Numbered from the stretch's first letter, positions 14,301 through 29,300 are shown. The stretch: 64,000 nucleotides of DNA from Panopea generosa (GCA_029582155.1 CM055898.1:34278955-34342954), one strand, 5' to 3'. The notes: generated from the letters alone by a model not told the origin. A program made the numbers and translations.

Positions 14301-17300
14301 CAATTTTATAAACAGCTGCACCCCCATCCTCCTAATACGAGAGGGGATCAGAAAGTTTGTAGACTTTGGCAATAACTTTTTTTATTTATCATTGTATTCT
14401 AATAATTCTCAGGGAGTCTGTGCTGCAATATATTTGCAGTAATTTTGCAAAAAAATGATAATTTTTCATCGTTAGTTTATATTCTATAGTAATGATGTTA
14501 TGGTATGCCATTTTGTTTGAAACAAAATGATGTTGGGGCACTTGAAAATGGATTAGTACGCGGAATACTGCAGTTCTGTAAAGTTCTGCTCCATGTTAGG
14601 TAATACACCTGCTCAAACAGAGAAACAAAAGTATGCACGGTTAATCTAATGTTTCAAGGTCTCTAGTGTTTAAATGTCACAAAATTAATGTTTTTGTGAT
14701 GGCCAGGAATCAGTCATTAAAAAAAAGCAAATGTATTTGAAGACATAATGGAATCAAAGCATGTTTTACAGAATTTTGTGTCCAGTATTCCATCTTTGGA
14801 TGTTCACTGAATGGTGTAAGTTGTGGCAAAAACGTATAGATCATGGAGGAGAGTATTTTGAGAAGGAGTGACTCAGTTAATTTGATACAAAAGTACCTGT
14901 TTGAATAATGACGTCGGTTTTTGTCGAATACGTCATTTTGCCACGACATATAAAACTGCTATTCTTTGAATAGTGCCTTATTTTCTTAATATTTGACGTA
15001 TCATGCTATAATTTTCAAAATATGTCCCATATACATTTATTTCAAATACAATAATACTATTGTGCATTGTATAATTGGTATAAATAAGTTATGGCAAAAG
15101 TCTTTGATCTTTCTGATCCCCCCTCGTATACGTCATAATTTATGCATATCCCTATGAACTGCTTCCTCTTCTCTCAACCCTATCTATCAAAGAGTAAGAA
15201 TACACTCTATAAATATATCTGCTGTACATTGTCAAATATAAAATACAGCTACCATCTACAGAAAGACCTGTCTATACAGAGACCAAGATTGTCTGTCAGA
15301 GAGAGAGAGAGAGCATTTACACAACTGCCGAGAAAACGCAAGTGCTGTACATCAAAGTCATGCATCTGTCTGTGATGTCCGTCAGCTATGCTAATATTTT
15401 CTCAAATTAATCTACTTCATATTTTCACCCTACCACACGACTCGCGACAACATGAAACTAAAGGCAAGTATGAATACAAATATACTGTACATGCATATAT
15501 AGTAAATGAGCACACAGACAGATGAACAGATGAGAGTACAGATGATCCAAAAAAACTGCAACCACAAACATCAAAGACAACCTGCAATACATTGATACAC
15601 ACGATAACCACAATTAAGTGACAAGAGGACCAAACACGTGTCAACAAGGGGTATTAAGGAACTGCACAAAATGATGGTACCACTCCACATACTGTGTAAT
15701 CAGCATCTCATAAAAGATGGTTTTCTTTTTTTACTCTTTTTTTTTTTTTTAATTTCTGAAGCTTTTTTGAGATGCGATAATTTCGTAGCATTTTCATAAT
15801 TTCCATCTTTCATTAACAAGTCCCAAACACGACATGTTTATCACAAACTAAAATTACGAGTATAATTTTTTCTATGTTTTATGTTGCTTTCTGGAAGTCA
15901 CAAAATGACACAGAGAAAAAGTTTATAAATGCTTTTTTTCATAATTGCTCTAAGTATTGCATCTTTGTCAAAATTTATATTATTAAAAGTTTAATGATTT
16001 TGGTGAAAATCTGGTCTAGACAAAAGTGGAATTAATTCTACCAGCACTGCAACACCAGCCTTAATTATTCTAGAAAACAACCGCATAAATCAATGCAGGC
16101 CTGCCGATGACCCGACTGAGTGATTGTTCTGTTCACCTGTGGGAGGCAGACTTCTTGGACTTCTTGCGTTAATCTAAACCGTTCAGTATATGGAGTGGGA
16201 GTGTTATAGAAATGAACATTTACCCGTGTGCTGCTCACCGTTTCTTTTTTCGCTATCAGCTGGCTTCATTTGTACAGGATGGTGCATCTGCAAGAAAAAA
16301 AATGATGAAAACAATCAAGTTATGTTTTAAGTGAAAGTGATAACACGATATTCTCAAGTTTATCAGACTAATACTACAGGATGGGGGGAATGGGGATCTA
16401 ATGCCATTTATAACACATTATATGAGACATCAGAGCCACAATTCTTCCTTAAATAATTTCTCACATAAAGACTTTGGAAACCACAGGGTTTGAACCCCCC
16501 GCGACCTCAGGGCGAGTACTCAAACACAAGTCCTCAGGAATGAGTATTATCACCAGATATAGAAAATTGTACCGGTAATCAAAAGCTGCCAGTCTCTTTA
16601 AATTAAGAACAACTAAAGACTTGACTTATATTATTATATATACATAATCACAGATCAATAGTTATAGTGCATACTTTATACTAGTAGCATGATGGATGTA
16701 TTGCAAAAATAAGCAAATAGTATACATAAGAAAGAGAGAAAGTATTATTAATGACAAAAAATTATTTTACATCATGAAATATACAAATATTAAAGATTCC
16801 TGAAAATAATGACAGGTCAGTGGTCTGAAGAGAATAAAAAAATACAACAACACTTTCAATGATTTCTAAAAGCAGATGATATTTTGATAGTCATTGAATG
16901 ACATGTTTAATCTATGTAGTATACAGTATGTATAGTATCAAACAGCTATATTTAATCTTCAAAGCAGCCCGAAGTATTTCATTTTCAAACATGAAAGTAT
17001 TGTAAATCTAAACAACGTTGCATTTAATTACCGCAGAAAATCGAAAGACTACAAGTTCACAATTTCCTTTCTGGATGAATATTTTCAGAAAACAAATAAT
17101 CAGACAAAAGACAAACAAAAGACGTTACTCAGATACTAGATTAGACTTTCAAATCTATTTTTCTCGTTCTTTTCCCATTAGTAGAGATGGAAACCAGTTT
17201 CTACTTTCAAACAATCCATTTCATGTCTTGCATACTTAACGAAAATGAAATATGAATTGACAATGCAAATATCTACAAACTGGCAGACAGAATTACTTCA

Positions 17301-20300
17301 GAACTTGTATACCAGTCTACGAGATTCGTCCAATCCGGCTCTTATACCATAATTTTTTATATATATAAAGAGGCGTCCCGTAATTGTAGCCATAAATATA
17401 TATTAGTGGTATGCAGTATTACCAGTATACTGCAATACAGAACCAATACAATGATACGATCCTGACATACCGATATGTGCGGTGGATCTTGTTAACTTGT
17501 TAAATAAATAATCTGTAAATGTAAATAAATCTTCAAGAAATCAGCTAAATAATGTCAGTTATTTTTAGATAATTTTATGGAGTTTCCAAGTTCAAAATGA
17601 GGCTATAGCATAGTGCACGCTGGTTTCCTGTTGGCAAATCCGGTAGCCAGTGCCTATGTACATTTGACTGTGTCACATAATTTTTTACACAAATTCACTG
17701 AATCATTACCAACAACAAAAAACATGTCGGAGATCGGCAAAGAACACAAAATTATAAAAAAAAATGTAAAGGACAAAGCTTCGAGCTGGACACATTTTGG
17801 TCTAGTTCAAAAGAAAATTAACGAAGAAATACAAGCAAATGTGATTGCATGTAGATTTGCTAGAGAAGTGAAATGTGCAGGTGGCTAGACAAATGAACGA
17901 AGGCGTCATCCACAAATCTCCGTCAGCAATACTCAGCATGCATAAAAATTTGATTTGAGATTGGTCAGTGTTATTTCTAGTCAGTTATTGATAACGTTAT
18001 GTTTTGTTAAAAGTTTGTGGTTGCACACTTCGTAGTTTAAACAGAAGGAATCTGATAAAATTATATTCAAATAGAATCTATCTATAGATGTTGTTTTTTC
18101 ATCTAGATAAACGATTTTTAAAGGAAAGTATCATTATAGGTATGATACATTGGTCCTGTATCAAGATATATCACAATAGAAAATTCTTCGTGACACCCAT
18201 CCCTACAATATATTATCCTTTCCTTTTCCGAGCTCACCATTTTTTTAATTATTCCAAAATTTACTTCACAACGTAAACATCAACCATAACATTAAAGACA
18301 GCCTCCCATTACAACTGTCCAGTGGTTGATGAAGATTTATGAGAGAAAACAGACTTGATGGTATCTAATCAGCCTATAGAGGTGAAGAATAAGTTACAGC
18401 CATGTCTCGTGGGCTTACAGTAATTATCGCTGCAAGCACTTTACATAAAACACATCATGAATGTCTTCTTTCTTAAACCTTTTTCACAGAACCCTTATAA
18501 ACTGTCTTGAGTAATATTTACAATCACTTCCATTTTCACCCCAAAATATAACTTATATTATGACATTATCTGCTTGGAGCCCTGTCACACCGAAATATTA
18601 TGCCACTGATGTGTAGTATAGTAGTGATGCTCCCTGTAACCTCCCCGTATGATAACCACGGTGGTGGTCTAGTGATAGTGTTCGTCTCACATGCATAAGG
18701 TCATGGGGTCAATCCCCAGTCAGGTCATAACCAAAGACTTGAAAGACGGTACTAGAAGCTTCCTTGCTAGTTGCCCAGCATTGACAGGATAGAATTAGAT
18801 CTTGATGGTCTGGTGTCAGTATAATGTGACTGGGTGGGGTAACATACCATGTGTCTGCGGCATAACACTCTAATGAGGCAGCGCTCAGAATACTGTCTCA
18901 AGTAGACATCATCGAGAAATGACTGAAAAATTGTTGAAAGCAACAATAATCACAATAGAACAATAGACCAACCTGATGAACTATCAATCAAGGGATATAT
19001 ATATAATGAACTAGTATATAGTAGTTAAATAACAATCAGGTATTTTTTTTTTATAGTTAATTTGAATTCAAGAGTAAGAAGATTTGTCGCCACAAAGTTA
19101 AGCTTAAAATAATTAACCCTTTACTTCATAAAGACGCCTTTGGACACCTCTAATACAGACACCTTTTGACACCTCTAATATAGAAGGCTTTTGAATAATT
19201 TGGTGAATTATGTTTATATTAACTGACAGAGTGGAAAACAGTGCAGGAAGTGTTCAGATTGCTCGTCACGAGCAATCTGAACTCTTCCTGCACTGTTTTC
19301 AAAGGCCTTCTGTGATTGGTATCTATGGAGTAAAGGGTTAAAGGAAATGCTCTGAAGAATGGCTTAAAGAATCAAAAACAGGTGTTTCTAACAGAAATGG
19401 TTTTCATATCTCAAAAATAAAATAATTTAGAAGATATAAAAAAAATACCAAACAGTTTTATGAAATCAAGATAAAAACTGTTTTCCTCAATTCCATATCC
19501 TGGCATCAGTCATCACTGCAGTACTGCAATAAAACACAAGATAATTCCCTGAAACTCTCATATTGCTGATGGCGATGGCAGATTTCCGTCATACATACAA
19601 GCTTAAATCGCATGATTGAGGTAATATGTAACAATGGGGTATCTCTGAATCTGACATCAAGTTCTCTGAACTTTTGACTTACAAATAAAGAACTCCCTGT
19701 TACCATCACTACAATTTAAATGCCATTAAATATTTCTTAACAATCTGATTCATATTTTCTTCTCTTTTATTTTGAATGGGGATTTAATGCCACTTTCAAC
19801 ACATTTCAGGTTAAAAATGGCATATAAGCTGTTTTATTGGTGGAGGATGACCTCAGAATAAATCTCGAGTAGAACCTCTGTCATAACTGGCAAACTTTCA
19901 CTTTTTTTTTTCTTTTTTTTTTTGAATGAGTGGGACTCAAACCTTCGATCTTAGCGGTGAGAGGTAAGTGATCTTAAGATTGGTGCCTTAGACCAGCTGG
20001 TCACGGAGGACCTTGATTGGATTCCAAATTGCCTAAATTTACAACAGCACTAGAAATCCAAAGCTTTATAGCAGCTCCTTCTCAGTTCTCTTTTATAATG
20101 GTTTCTTCGTCTCAAACAGTCTAATATCTAAAAACAGATTTCTCATTACAGTAGAATCTATGTAAGTGGTCACCTCTATTGAGCAGCTACTTTTGCCATT
20201 TCCCATTTCTATGCTTTCAGAGCAAATCAACCGGTATAAAGCAACACCCTGTCTGAAAAAGGCCAATTTTGCTCCGCCCTCAACTGGCAGCCTAAGACAG

Positions 20301-23300
20301 GGTTAATGTAATAAAGAAAACAGTTATCACATGACATTACAGTGAACCCAATGACATCTTTCTGGTACTAAACCAAATATTCTCGTTTCATGTAGATATA
20401 ACTTGAAAAACAAATGATATATAAGTGCCTCTTTTCTTTATCTTCCTATATTCATGTACATCAATTCTATTATTAAAATTTATTAAACTTATTGGTAAAA
20501 ATGATATGTTCGGTAAAATTAATATGCCTCACATAACTTATTTTTGTTAGCTTGTTAAACAAATTCAATATTAAATGAGTGCTTATGCAAGATCTCTATA
20601 TACCATCTCTGAGAACAAGGAATGATTGGACCCTGTGACGAGTTTTAAGCAATGTGGAAAGTGAGAACCTATGATGCACAGATTGGACTGGAATTTAAGA
20701 CTGAAACATTTTGTAAAAAAGGAGATGGCTTCATCCGAGTGAAATTCATATCACAGAATCATTTTGAATTCATGGAACTGACAAAAATGTAAAACTGGAG
20801 ATGTCTTCCTCTAATACTACTGTGTTTGATCACATCACAGACATCGTGCTGAATGCAATAATCTGTGTCTGATTATCAAATTCGCATTAGCATCTACATC
20901 ATTATTCTGTCCTCCCATGTCTCCCATGGCACATTTAAGACTATGGTTCAATACTAAACAATTAACTAGCGTGTCAGAAGTCAATGTTTTCCTCCTATTT
21001 ACATCACGGCTTGTTGACAGTAGCATTCATCCTGACAACAAACTTATTTCAATATTGATAAAACAATTTCTATATACGGCAGCCTCAGTCTCCCTGCGCT
21101 GCCTCGCTTATCTGATCAAACGGCAAACAGCTGTTGCCTGTGAAGCCTGTCAGGACACCAATGCCTTATTTCTTCTACTGCTGTCTCCACTTCTTGATCT
21201 CCATGACATCATAAAACAATTAAAGTTTGGTGAAGAGTTACATTTAACATATAAGATGATAAAATGAATACAGGACTCTTTTTTTTTTTTTTTAGTAGTT
21301 TTACCTGTGCTAATAATGACATTATGAATCTGCTGGCACAAATGGTCCCTGTCTATTGATTGGAAAACGATCTTATACATAAAACGTCAAGGAAGGCCCA
21401 TAATTCCTGTAAAATTACTTGACATTGACAAATAGCAAAGTTGACCTGTATTTTATAATTTTACTGGTAGATCTACGCTTGAAGTATCAATCAAATACAC
21501 TGACCACTTCAAAAGTTATTGATTGGAAACTATTTTTTTTAGCTCGGACTGACCAACAAAACAGATTGACAGGAATAACAATTAAAGCCCTTCACAATTT
21601 TTTGAACATTTTTAAAATGGCAATGGCATAAAAATTTGATTTTCAATTTATGTCAGCTCTAGAAAATGGTATCAGTGTTTTCTCCGGAGCGCGTTTATTG
21701 CGTTTTTGACGCAATTAAATCTCATTCGACGCAATTAAGTTTGTTCAGTGCGTCCACTATGACGCAACCTTAAAAATACAGAAATTCAAATTACGCATAT
21801 TTGTTTCGGCAAGCTGGTTTCAGGGTTATTTTTACAATGGTAGCTGTTTTGACGGATCACGCGTTCTGATTCAGGGAAACCCCGGTCATGCATTTCTACT
21901 AAGTTACGTAAATGCTTTAATTGGTTATTAGCGCTATATTGATGCAATCGCATAGACGATCACATACATAATTTTCCGCGAAGTAATATTGTGAAAACAA
22001 ACATATGCTGCAACAATAGCACTGATATATACCCAGTTTTAGATTGTTTGTATATAAAGATGAAATGTTGAAATCGTGAAACTTTTCAAGAAAGTTGTTT
22101 GAAATGTACGGACGATACTCTATCTGAAAAAAACTTTTTATTTTGTTTTCTATAAGGTATCGAGACGCACATGCGCGACATTTCAATACCTTTAAACATA
22201 GGCCGGTCCATGTTTTACAGCGGTATTCCCGGTGCCGTTTATGTTTCTTTAACGGACGTTTAAAAGGTTATGGAAAAAAGAAAATAAACTTTAAGAAAAT
22301 CATACTCATTTTAAAAAAATAATTATATAATTTCAGAAATTTAACTTATTTTTGTTAAGAAACCATTAAAATGTTTTCATAATAGGGTAACATTACTCTA
22401 AAATAAGTCTAGCTGTGAGCCAGAAGAGAAATGGTTTTGGGAAAAAGAAAACAACAAAGTTTTGTTTTTCAAAGAGTATAATGCTTAGTAATGGTAAACA
22501 TGAAGCTCAGCTGAAATAAGATGTTGAAATAATTTTAGTGTTTTTCATTATAAATAGTTAGGGCCATGTTGATCGAGCTGAAGCCATGACATGGAACTGG
22601 CCACGATCATAAAAACAACTAGTTTCTAGTTGTTGTAACTTGTTGCCAGAAGTAAAACATTTGTTTGAAGTTAAATTGTTTTTAAGTTAATAACTTAAAT
22701 TGCAGCTTTGATTGAGAAATTTGTGTGAAACAGGATTAAGTTTAAAACTAGTCAACTGATGACCCCCAGATTTTGAAAATGACCCCCAGATTTTAAGTCA
22801 ATGGGTCATCAATGACCCCCCAAAAAATTGGAGCTGGAGAAAACATTGTGGTATAAAACTATTTCATGTGAGGTGGATTGACTTTTGTCTTGGACTAACC
22901 TTTATATATACTAGACCTATGCATTAAGCATGATTCTGTGATGTGAACTTTATTTTAGAGTCGGACTTCAGTTAACAGAAATACTTCCTCGACACCTAAT
23001 GTCTTTATGACAGCAAAAAAATGAGCACTTGTATCCTACACTTGTACAGCTAGTATGATGGACAATTCTGATTGGTTGTAAGTAGTTTGCGATGGAGTCT
23101 GCACATATCAATACCTTATTTCCTGCCACAGAGACAAACGAGAGGCTTCCACAAGCAACAAGTCTTCCCTAATCTCACAAACTGACAGCATAATAATCGT
23201 TATATCTCCATATCTCAAAACTACCATTACTGGATAAGGTTTGAATTAATATGTAGGCCAACATGCCAATAAACTAGCAGAAGTTCTGTGGAAGACGTTT

Positions 23301-26300
23301 TTATTTTTTATCTACTTCACAACGAATTGATTTATACAAAAAAAAGAATGTATGACTCTGTGAATGATTTATGCCTGTCTTTTAAATGTTGAATTATTCC
23401 ACAGCCATCATTAAAAAAGAAACAAGAGAAATTGGAACAAAATATGTCCGCCTGGGCTTGTTATATCAAGTATTGAAGCAGGTCCTGCAACAGATGTATT
23501 CAGTAAATTGGGGAGAAGTCAGTTCTATAGTTTATGATATGCAGAGTTATTTCTGAGAAATCAGCTTCCATATCAAAAACATTTACATGCAGGAACTCTG
23601 AAGTAATAGTAACCTTTACAGAGAATCACCCTGAATGACCCTAATGCAGAGGATAGAAAACACTTTATATTTACAGTTTGTTAAGCTTATTTCAATCTTG
23701 CATTAGCACTTGGGCTTAAATTCTTAAAAATTTTGAGTCTAAAACCCTCACTTGACTCAGAATTGTTTACAAAATATTTAGTTAAATATGGAATTTATTG
23801 GTATTTTCTGAAATTTTTTCAATGAAATGGATTGTTTTTGTTGGAAAATGTTGTTCAGTTCTGGTAAAATTGTTTTTTTAATGTAAAATACAAAATTTCA
23901 GATTTTGGAAAGGACTTTTATATTTTCTTAGCCCTAATCTTTCTGCAATTCTATAACAGACTCCTATACCCCATTTAATTTTCTTCTAGAGCAAGTGTTA
24001 TTAACTCTTTACTTCATATATATGCCTTTGGACACCTCTAATAAAGACGCCTTTGGACACCTAATATAGAAGGCTTTTGAATTATTGGGCGATCTATGTT
24101 TATATTAACTGACAGAGTGGAAAACAGTGCAGGAAGTGTTAAGATTGGTCATTACGAGCAATTGGAACTCTTCCTGCACTGTTTTCAAAGGCCTTCCATG
24201 ATTGGTGCGGGAAAACTAAAAATCTATCGAGTAAAGGGTTAAAACAAGACTTTCCAAACATTGAGAACTCCTTGAAGACGATGATCTGGGTATACATGTT
24301 TGCAAATGGTATTATTGTCCGCATGCTATGCGTCACAACATCAAAAGTCAAGCAAAATATTTCCACCTATGAAATTAACATCTGTTTAAATAGCAGGTAT
24401 TTTTCTTAAATACCTTTTTGTTTTTAAGAGCTATTTGTAACCGCATATATGATTTTGTTGTTGTTGCATAGTGCCAAAACTTTTTCAATCATATCTCGAT
24501 GATGTCTACTTGAGACAGTATTCTGAGCCTTGCCTCATTAGAGTGTCATGCCGCAGACATATGGTATGATACCCCACCCAGTCACATCATACTGACACTG
24601 GGCTATCAAGTTTTAAAACCATACTCTCAATGCTGGGCGCCAGGCAAGAAAGCTCTTAGTAGCATTTTCCAAGTCTTTGGTGTGACCCAGCCGGGGATCG
24701 ACCCCACAACATTCGTATGCAAGGCAGAATTGCATAATTATGATGTTGGGGAATACATTTCAATATATAGGTATCTAACATTTCCATCAATTGCATTCCA
24801 GCCATGATAACCAAGTTACCACATTTGAACAACTGGACCATTCCCCACCCATATTTTTTGATAACCTGTTAAAAAAGGTATCAATTCATATAATTATACT
24901 GTACACTTCAGTGTGTCTGAGCATTGTATTTTGTTTTGGGGTGGGGGGTTTGAAGAAAAAAAAAAAAGAATTTTTATTATAATTAATCATCCTTTATTTA
25001 GATAAAAATATAGCTTTTCTAAGATCATATATCAACTGTGTTAAGACACTCAAATTCAACAACTCATGTCAAGTGTTTTTGCCTAAATCTCATTTTTTTT
25101 TTAAATAACTGACATATCACTGATCATCTATATTTGATTACGTCTCCAATAAATTTGCTTAATTGTACATCAAGTGCCGGAAAATATATAAATTAATAAG
25201 ATGTTCAGATTGGTGGCTAGACAAAATTCATGCACCCATAAGCAATGATGAACGAGAAGAGAAATTATTCCTACCAGCTGGTAATAAACTTCCATTTTTT
25301 TATTGTAAGTCTGTGATAATCCAAAATATATCTAAAATCCCTGAAGAAATAAAATCCAATTTACACTTCTTTAGTTTTCAATTCCCTTCACAATTTCTCA
25401 CCAAACACTTGTGTGCAACTAAACCACCAAAACTTGAAATCTACCAATCGGAAGTCATTTATATCGCAAACTCGCAGAAAAAAACACTTAAACAATTAAA
25501 CTGTGTAGCCAAGTTAGTCTGTTTTTTCACCATCTCTACCCACTGATGCACAACAATGACTCCACATTCAGAAAGATACAAAGTTTCCAAAATTCTTTCA
25601 AATTCTCCACAAAGGACTTAAAACTTGTTTTAAAAGAAAAATAAAAGATGTTATCACAATTTGTTATTTGCTAGGTTTGAAACAGTTCTTCTTTTGTTCT
25701 CGTAAAAAAAGGTCAGCCTAGACTGTCCCCAGCCATCTTGTCGTGACAGGATGCCAGTACTTCAGGTAGAAGTACTGGCAGTAAAAAGGGGGTCAGTTTT
25801 TTTATCTGATAAACATACTGATAATTTGGGTACTGATAATGCTGATAATACCAATGGTAGTCAAGATTGTCCACACTCACAGAACAATTTATTATCAGCT
25901 TTTTGTTGGATTATCTGAAATAAGGATCTTCATTGAAGATCTGCATATCACATAACAAACAAAACGCATCCTAAAAAGGCAGATCGATCCACCAATCTCG
26001 TTGCTTGGTAATCTCATGAATGCATACTTTAAAATATATCTGTTAGTTATAAATAGGTATGAATGAACCAGGAAAATAAATTGCCACAATTTGAAATGTC
26101 ATGGAAACAGTTGCTAAAATAAGCAGGATTTATTTCAACTTTTGTGATATTTATCGTGAGTTATTAGCAAGATCTGCACATCAATGGCCGACAGTAGCAA
26201 ACAGGGTGGCAATGGCATACAGGGCGCCAGTGGCATACAGGGAAACAGTGACATACAGGGCATTGGTGGCAAACAGGGAAACAGTGTCACACAGGGTGAC

Positions 26301-29300
26301 AGTGGCATACAGAGAAACTGACATACAGGGTGCCAGTTGCATACAGGGAAACAGTGACATACAGGGTGACAGTGACATACAGGGCACCAGTGGCATACAG
26401 GGAAACAGTGACATAAAGGGCGATGGTGGCAAACAGGGCATATCTCATACAAATTGGTTTGACAAAATGGAGATGTGGATTTAATCAACCAAAATTGTAC
26501 TTTTAACCATTTATTTCGATCGGACTCATGTAAAAGTTATCACTTTCCTTATCTAGACAATATTTCCTTTAGAATGGGCACCGATAATCAACAGCTTGAG
26601 AGCGGACGATGCAGTTTGCGTTTATCAGTGAGTAACTTGCAGCTATATCTGGGTATTCATTGTTTGTAAATGTTATTGTTGTCAATAGCAAGGTAAATTA
26701 TAAATGTTATTGCTGTTAATAGCAAGGTCAGTTATAAATGTTATTGTCACATGTTCAAAGATGAACTGGAACCTTCTCATGTTTTCCCCAACTAAGGATG
26801 AAACAAACAATTTTACAATTATCTGATGTAAAGACTCACTCTGCACAATGATAAAGTGTGATGAACCATTTAAACAATACTGATGGCTGAAAACAGCATA
26901 GGGACTTACTCATGATAAACATACAATTCTGTAGTCAGGATCAGGTTTCTGTCATTGCCATGTAAAATATGATTCCATGAAAAAAAATATTTTCGTAAAT
27001 TCCCAAGGTCAAAGCAAACAAATTTTCACACTTAATAAAATAAATTCCAATTAAACTGACAAAATCAATATTACTGGTTTTATGCACATATTTAATTTTC
27101 ATAGATCTCTCTCCCAAAAGTCTGATACGCAGACAAATTGATTCTCCTTCAAGGCATACATAGATGACGGAATCACGACATCCCATTTAGTGTATAAAAC
27201 TTTAGAATATTGACTTCCAACATCCACCAGGGTCAACACACCATTACATTATCTGACAAATTCCACCTTTCACTCATTTCCTACTTAAAACAAATAGTTA
27301 ATAACTCTTATTTGTTTTAGCTTGATTGTGAAGAAGACTCAGAACTTTCATGAATTACACTCAGGTCCATTTCCTGGGTTGTATTTGATAGGCCACCAGG
27401 TAGAGTCTTAAATCAAACATGTGACCTCTGGTCTGAGTGGCCAACAATCTAACCATCACAACTAACAGTCTACTTAGATCTGAATTACACAATTTTAAAA
27501 CAATCAAATTTTCTTTCTGCCACATTTCCCAGTCTCAAAATAGCTCAATCAATTCTGCAAAAGTAAACAAACCCCCCTAAAACAAAATTCTACTTTCATT
27601 GCATAATAATTAAATTGTACTGCACCACTGTACTACATTAATACATTTTAATTTGAACAAATGAGAATTTCCACTGATGAATGGCATGATAGGCCATTAT
27701 GTTTTTCAAAGGAGTCCAGAATCTACAGTAAAGAAACTGCCTGATCATTATAATTGGAGAAATATATTTTATGTTTGACATTCACGCCTAATGGCGAAGA
27801 ATTACTGATAAAATACAAGATATTGAGGCTATGGGGATTTTGGGCGATCATAAGGCAACTGCTTCCAGTGAATTATGTGACAGATCAGGCAGTTTGGAGC
27901 AAGCAAGGCAGGTGAATAAATAATATAATTCTATGTTTCTTGGAATGACCAGATTTATTTCACTGCAAATCTTCTATAAGACTTGTCTGAATTGTAGAAC
28001 ACAAGTTATTACTGAAGGTTATCTCATTTCCAGAACTACAACTAAAATGCTTTCACACCTAGCCCCTACCTTTCCTAACACTGAGATTGTTCTCATAACG
28101 CTAGTCATCTTTTGCCTGGAGACTAATGCCATATTCAACACATACAGTTATCCAGTATAGAAAGACTGATGCGATGCGTGTGTGACAAGTAAATATTTAA
28201 ATCAATAAAATCTCCATCCTTCCACAAATTTCTAACATTTTCTGTACAACTTTACTGAACCAAAGAAGAAACTTTTGCTAAATTTGACTGTGAATATTTT
28301 TTTAACATTTAACTAAATTTGACTGAAATCTTCTGTTTGTTGTATAATTATGTCTTATCAATCTATTGAAATAGCTTAATTGGACAGAAATGATCAATTT
28401 TATTGTTTGATTTGAATTCAAAACAGGAAGGGATGGATTTCAAAATCAGGGATATTATCATTTTTTATCCCACAGGCTGACTGACATAAACAAGCTTGTA
28501 CTCTCAATGCGACGTCGCTGTCAAGCAGTCATCATCGCACGCACCGGCCACACACGCTACTGATAACCAGATTTTGAAATCCATCCCTTCCTGTTTTCAA
28601 TTCAAATCAAACAATAAAATTGAGTTTCTGCCCAATTTACCTATTTCAGTAGATTGATAAGACATAATTATACAACAAACAGAAGATTTCAGTCAAATTT
28701 AGTCAAATGTTGAAAAATATTCACATTCAAACTTAGTGGAAGTTTCTTCTTTGGTTCAGTATATAATCTTCAGACCATGAGGGACTCGAGCCAATGACCT
28801 TGGCATGAAGAGTACAGGACCTATTTCAATGCACCACCAGCTCATTCAGTTGGCAAGAGTACAGGACCCATTTCAATGCACCACCGGCGCATTCAGTTGG
28901 CAATTGTTTATAATTGGCATGATGCTTGCTGTCATTAAAACAAGTAGATAATCAAATCAGCAATTGATATTTGCTGCATTGTGTTTACTTGGGCAAACAA
29001 TGTCACATGGCCAGTTGACAGAGCAATAGTCGTTCTAGCGTCGGATCAATAATGCTCACAACATCGACATCACTGCCCTGGAAACTTCACAAATAAAAAC
29101 GGGCACACTCTTAAATTTAAGAAAAAAAAATGAACATCAAAACTACAACGCATGCAGCTAGTTTGTGTGCTGAACTTTGCTTACAACAGACTAACAGGCA
29201 ACAGTAACCCAACAATATTTTTTTTATTCAGTTGAAGATTGATGGCATTACTCCCAGCTATGGACACTTCCCCCTTAAGTAGTGCAGTTGTTTTTTTCTG

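Larger units (their letters stand above)
8706..16238 (-). other. CELF intron (7.5 kb)
   Basis: From donor GTGAGC at 16238 to acceptor TTTGCAG ending at 8706. Contains the dispersed repeat at 8925-9640, a SINE at 9915-10170, a GU-rich tract at 10268-10303, SINE remnants at 11690-12048, a minisatellite at 12700-14335 and 15130-15170, and the TA-flanked transposon at 14338-15126. Stretches 10310-11690 and 15320-16230 hold nothing I recognise. Confidence 0.88.

Noticed and set aside
14710..14949. Transposase in the 789-bp element
   Set aside because: The 79-codon frame shows no helix-turn-helix or DDE/D signature that I can recognise; the element is called non-autonomous.
25163..25546. 127-codon open frame (WWLDKIHAP...)
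   Set aside because: No family recognised, AT-driven codon use, no splice or start evidence and no second copy. Kept as unexplained.
26101..26488. Open frames of 117-127 codons with Cys/Pro-rich or collagen-like periodic peptides
   Set aside because: They are open on both strands only because the 18-bp tandem unit is a multiple of three without stops.
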